A DNA stretch of 8,768 nt from UBA1259 sp964453915. Its GTDB lineage: Bacteria; Bacillota; Clostridia; Christensenellales; Borkfalkiaceae. This document shows, piece by piece, positions 5,968-8,768 of the stretch. The notes under the pieces are model-generated. The model searched no databases, was not told the DNA's origin, and saw only the letters and a list, made by a program, of their open reading frames with translations. The position numbers and the translations under genes were made by a program. Numbering within the stretch: position 1 is the stretch's first letter; the number at the start of each line of letters is the position of its first letter. The stretch lies in NCBI GenBank assembly GCA_964453915.1, contig CAYVPW010000039.1, positions 1-8,768 of the forward strand. The letters are read 5' to 3'.

Positions 5968-7243
5968 CTTGTTGTTCCTCCATTGCGCCGTGAAGCGGCA
6001 ATTTATCCGTTTTTTCGCCCTTGTATAAAAGTTTTAGCAATATCGGTGCTAAAAGAGAACTTACCAACACCAAAAGCACCACTATCGCTCGGTACTCGGG
6101 GGCAAGCAAGCCGCCCGCTATTCCTTTTTCGGTAACGATAAGCGCAACTTCGCCGCGGGCTATCATACCTATTCCTATTCTAAGCGAATCTTTATTGCTG
6201 AACTTAAACGCCTTAGCCATTCCGCCGCAACCGATTATTTTCATTAAAATAGCAACCACAACAAAGGCAAGCGCAAACAATATCACGTTGGGGGTAAATC
6301 CCTGAAAACTTATTTTTATGCCTATGCTGGCAAAAAATATCGGTCCGAATATAGTATAAGAACTTATCGTTACTTTTCTATCGACGTACTGTGCGGAAGA
6401 GTGGTTAGTAGATAAAACCAGCCCCGCTATAAACGCACCTGTAATATCCGCCACACCGAAAACCTTTTCCGCAATAAAAGCGTAAAGCAAACATACGGCA
6501 ATAGACCAAATGGGAATACGTCTTGTGTGCGGGGATTTCTTTTCTATATACTTAAACAGTTTAGACAAACCGAATCCCGCACCGATTGCAAATATAAAGA
6601 AGGTAAAAATCCAAAGGATAGAAATTACGGGAAGGTTGTTAGGATTGATAAAATCAAGTATAGCCGAACTGTTTTCTCTTGCTCCCGAAACACTTAAAAC
6701 TACGGACAAAACTATAATTCCTAAAATATCGTCTATAATAGCGGCGCTCATTATTACCGTGCCGACTCTGCTTTGCAGTTTTCCCAGTTCTCTTAAAACT
6801 TCAACGGTGATACCAACGCTTGTTGCCGTCATAATAACGCCAACGAAAAGCCACGTATAAACGCTTGCTTCAGGCAAGAATAAATAAGCGACTAAAAAAC
6901 CTGCGCCAAGCGGCAACAAAACGCCCGCCATTGCTATCGTGAAAGAAACTATACCCGTTTCTTTTATATCTTTAAGGTTTGTTTCTAACCCTGCGGTAAA
7001 CATAACGAATATAACGCCTACTTCCGCAAATGCAGAAAGCATATCGTTTTCCGTAATGGGAAATATAGCACCTTCGCCAACGTTAAAAAACACACCCCAA
7101 ATGGCAGGACCTATAAAAATGCCCGCTATAATAAACCCGAGAACTTGGGGAAGCCCCAACCTTCTCATTAAAATGCCCAAAAGTTTTGTTGAAATTAAAA
7201 TTATTGCAAGTTGAAAAAGAAAATCCACTACTTCCGTTTGCAT
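5951..7243 (-). CDS. CPA2-family cation:proton antiporter (Kef/NapA-like)
   Basis: An integral membrane protein of 430 residues with about 12 or 13 helices, expected to exchange Na+ or K+ for H+ across the cytoplasmic membrane. Visible family features: GLPQVLGFIIAGIFIGP (30-46), FTAGLE (82-87), TATSVGIT (139-146), the paired aspartates IIDDILG with D171 and D172 as in electrogenic Na+/H+ antiporters, and MIARGEVALIV (360-370). It ends with a tail of about 25 residues and lacks the TrkA-N/TrkA-C (RCK) domains of classical KefB/KefC, so nucleotide gating is not expected. The start was set at the ATG of 7243 because family N-termini begin at this helix; its ribosome site (AAAGG only 2 nt away, or GGAT) is weak. 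An ATG at 7300 would add 19 residues but has no ribosome site and would put the 7284-7257 inverted repeat in the coding region. The end overlaps hslO by 17 bp. Confidence 0.92.
   Translation of the reverse strand: MQTEVVDFLFQLAIILISTKLLGILMRRLGLPQVLGFIIAGIFIGPAIWGVFFNVGEGAIFPITENDMLSAFAEVGVIFVMFTAGLETNLKDIKETGIVSFTIAMAGVLLPLGAGFLVAYLFLPEASVYTWLFVGVIMTATSVGITVEVLRELGKLQSRVGTVIMSAAIIDDILGIIVLSVVLSVSGARENSSAILDFINPNNLPVISILWIFTFFIFAIGAGFGLSKLFKYIEKKSPHTRRIPIWSIAVCLLYAFIAEKVFGVADITGAFIAGLVLSTNHSSAQYVDRKVTISSYTIFGPIFFASIGIKISFQGFTPNVILFALAFVVVAILMKIIGCGGMAKAFKFSNKDSLRIGIGMIARGEVALIVTEKGIAGGLLAPEYRAIVVLLVLVSSLLAPILLKLLYKGEKTDKLPLHGAMEEQQVEQTL
5977..5981 (-). promoter_or_regulatory. Ribosome binding site that fixes the TTG start of hslO
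   Basis: GGAGG on the minus strand lies 9 nt before TTG (5967-5965), inside the last codons of the antiporter gene. No ATG start preserves the full Hsp33 N-terminus, so this site supports the TTG. Confidence 0.7.
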
Positions 7244-7256
7244 AACCTTTATCCGC

Positions 7257-7284
7257 CGTCCGTTATTTATTTTCAAAACGGACG
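7257..7284. repeat. 8-bp inverted repeat in the leader of the antiporter gene
   Basis: Arms CGTCCGTT (7257-7264) and AACGGACG (7277-7284) are perfect complements around a 12-nt spacer, 13 nt upstream of the chosen ATG at 7243. There is no T tract after it, so it is not an ordinary terminator. It may be an mRNA hairpin between two genes of the operon or a protein-binding site. The match is seen; the role is inference. Confidence 0.5.
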
Positions 7285-7340
7285 CCACGGAAAAATCCAT
7301 AGCGCCGTTTTTAATAAGTGTTAGATATTAAAATCGCCTT

Positions 7341-8612
7341 TTAACGTTTTTTATTTCTTTTTGCAAGCTCTCTCTTTGCTTGCTCTATGCGCTTTTCACG
7401 CTCTAACCTAGTTTTTTCTTCTTCCGAAGGCAACTCTTCTACGCTATATTCGGGGTCGTTTTTGTGCTCTTCTATATAGCGTTCGTTATCTTCATATAAA
7501 ATTCTTCTGCTTTCGTTAAGTTTTTCTATATCACTTCTGTTAAAGCTGGTAGGCAATTCGGCAAGTTTTAAATCTTCGTCCGTAATAGGTTTAACCGGCT
7601 TTCTTGCCATAGCAATCCTGTTTGCGGCATCTAGTTGCTCTCTGTATTTTTTAAGTGCTTCCGAATCGTTTTGTTTTACCTTTTGGTAAATACCGCGGTT
7701 CTTTTGCGCACCCGGAACGTTGTCGTTCATAAACTTATCGTATAGCCACTGACAATAATTCGTCCATACCAACAAAAAGTAAGATATCCATAAAAAAATA
7801 AACAGCATTACGCCGATAGTCGTAAACAAACTGCCCAAAAGCATTATAAAAAGCGGAGCAATTCCCAAAAGTACGAATATCACGTTTTGCGGCAAAACAC
7901 CGAACGTTAGTATAAAAGAGTTTTTAAATAGTTGTTTTAGCGTGACCTTATAGGTGACCGTCATACTTATCATATGAAGAGTCATTATAGTAAACAACGA
8001 CAACAACACTATTATCACGTATTTAGAAACGGTCAAAAGCCACGTTATGCCTTCGCCCATTGCAAGCAACTTGTTTTCGTAAGAAATACCCAAAATAGAA
8101 ACGTAAAACACCAAAGAATACAAAACCGCAACCAAACCGACGGTTAAAAAATTTTGTTTTACGCCCTTCCAAAAATCGTTTGCAACGAAAACGCCTTCCG
8201 TCCAAACCATATTTCTTATAACGTAAGCGCCGCCGGAAATACCAACGCCCGCAATCACAAGTGCCAAAGGCAAAAACAACAGCATTTGAGAATTTGCCAC
8301 AAGCGCTATATTTTCTTGATACCCCACGAAAGATAACGGTGCTTGATACCCTACCCCGAAAGGCAAGCTGAACGGCGCCATAGCCCCGTAGCCGGACACT
8401 GCCATATATCTAAAAAGCAACAGTGCGATAAGCGGTAAGCAAAAGAGCAAAACCAAAAGATTGATAATTACCAACTTGCCGAATCTACCCTTAAAAATAT
8501 CCCAAAACAATTCCCAGCGGTTAGAAGGTAAACTTTTCCTAGCGTACCCTTCGGACTTTTCCGAGCCGAGCACCATTTTACCTATCAATCCGCCGCCCTT
8601 TTTATTTGCCAT
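7341..8612 (-). CDS. Polytopic membrane protein, DUF624/YesL-like core with long charged tail
   Basis: A protein of 423 residues. About six hydrophobic segments lie near 47-70, 108-127, 155-175, 192-218, 235-262 and 264-288. The pattern of a first helix ending in NLLVLLFCLPL (51-61), then ISGGAYVIRNMVWTEGVFVANDFWKGVKQNF (125-155, given here only by its key residues G127, R133, D146, F147, K149) resembles the DUF624/YesL family, whose function is poorly known. Two additions stand out: a Gly/Pro/aromatic loop between helices 1 and 2 (71-107), and a charged cytoplasmic tail (about 296-423) ending in a likely coiled coil (395-423). The start ATG at 8612 has GGAG (8622-8619) 6 nt upstream. It is the first gene of the operon and is separated from the antiporter by 97 nt with no terminator, so co-transcription is likely. 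The DUF624 call is moderate; the transmembrane nature is certain. Confidence 0.8.
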   Translation of the reverse strand: MANKKGGGLIGKMVLGSEKSEGYARKSLPSNRWELFWDIFKGRFGKLVIINLLVLLFCLPLIALLLFRYMAVSGYGAMAPFSLPFGVGYQAPLSFVGYQENIALVANSQMLLFLPLALVIAGVGISGGAYVIRNMVWTEGVFVANDFWKGVKQNFLTVGLVAVLYSLVFYVSILGISYENKLLAMGEGITWLLTVSKYVIIVLLSLFTIMTLHMISMTVTYKVTLKQLFKNSFILTFGVLPQNVIFVLLGIAPLFIMLLGSLFTTIGVMLFIFLWISYFLLVWTNYCQWLYDKFMNDNVPGAQKNRGIYQKVKQNDSEALKKYREQLDAANRIAMARKPVKPITDEDLKLAELPTSFNRSDIEKLNESRRILYEDNERYIEEHKNDPEYSVEELPSEEEKTRLEREKRIEQAKRELAKRNKKR

Positions 8613-8680
8613 AATTTTCTCCGTAATCTGTTTCTAAAATAAAGCCCGTCTGTAAACACAAACTTTTTGTTACTATATAT

Positions 8681-8707
8681 ACTATACCAAAACTCGGTAT
8701 TTTTCAA
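8681..8707 (-). promoter_or_regulatory. Probable promoter of the DUF624-like / antiporter / hslO operon
   Basis: Minus-strand TATAGT (8686-8681) is preceded by TGG, an extended -10. TTGAAA (8707-8702) lies 15 nt upstream, or TTTGAA at 16 nt, slightly short of the ideal 17. Transcription would start near 8674 with a leader of about 60 nt. The spacer contains a short inverted repeat, ATACC and GGTAT. A second TATAAT at 8767-8762 lies at the window edge, and its -35 would be outside. Confidence 0.5.
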
Positions 8708-8768
8708 ACAAAATCACGCTTGTTGTAAAAAAAACTTTACTTTTAAAAATTTCTTTGTTATATTATAT

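Noticed and set aside
7244..7300. Longer antiporter start at the ATG of 7300.
   Set aside because: It has no ribosome site, adds 19 residues without family likeness, and would place the inverted repeat inside the coding region. It remains possible because the ribosome site at 7243 is also weak.
8726..8741. Small hairpin (GTAAA and TTTAC arms) upstream of the operon promoter, considered as a terminator of a preceding gene.
   Set aside because: The stem is only 5 bp and all but one pair are A-T, with the T run in the loop rather than after it, so it is not credible.

Overview
The window reads as a compact, low-GC, chromosomal stretch of a Gram-positive anaerobe-type bacterium, most likely Bacillota/Clostridia. 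The evidence is the AT-rich promoters and U-tract terminators, strong GGAGG-type ribosome binding sites, and TAA, TAG and TGA all used as stops. The gene families present (Hsp33, YkvI-like, DUF624/YesL-like, CPA2 antiporter) also fit. I cannot place it to genus. Every gene I can support is on the minus strand, so transcription runs from high to low coordinates. There is no phage, insertion sequence, CRISPR array, rRNA or tRNA that I can see.

Layout in the direction of transcription. (1) 8768-8613: AT-rich promoter and leader. (2) 8612-7341: polytopic membrane protein with a DUF624/YesL-like core and a long charged cytoplasmic tail. (3) 7340-7244: short gap holding an 8-bp inverted repeat. (4) 7243-5951: CPA2-type Na+/H+ (or K+/H+) antiporter. 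(5) 5967-5107: Hsp33 redox chaperone (hslO) with a TTG start. (6) 5132-3405: TPR protein. (7) 3421-2594: HEAT-like repeat protein. Genes 4 to 7 overlap each other by 17, 26 and 17 bp, so they look translationally coupled.

After the HEAT gene there is a terminator-like hairpin plus U tract (2571-2536) that physically contains the GTG start codon of the next gene, a YkvI-like LeuT-fold transporter (2548-1475). The transporter 3' end overlaps by 37 bp a small, strongly SD-led, lysine-rich 42-residue ORF (1511-1383), followed 7 nt later by a strong 13-bp terminator (1375-1340). Next comes a well-formed promoter and a monocistronic YghO/GNAT-like gene (1264-125), its terminator (103-74), and a near-consensus promoter (42-14) firing leftward into a gene outside the window.

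The genes are consistent with a membrane/ion-homeostasis and proteostasis cluster: an antiporter for pH or cation stress, a chaperone that responds to oxidative unfolding, and two helical-repeat scaffold proteins of unknown partner. That shared role is inference from overlap and order only. The points most worth a second look are the hslO-TPR-HEAT overlapping cassette, the terminator that contains the transporter start codon, the 42-residue ORF, and extra cysteines (a second CxxC) in this Hsp33.
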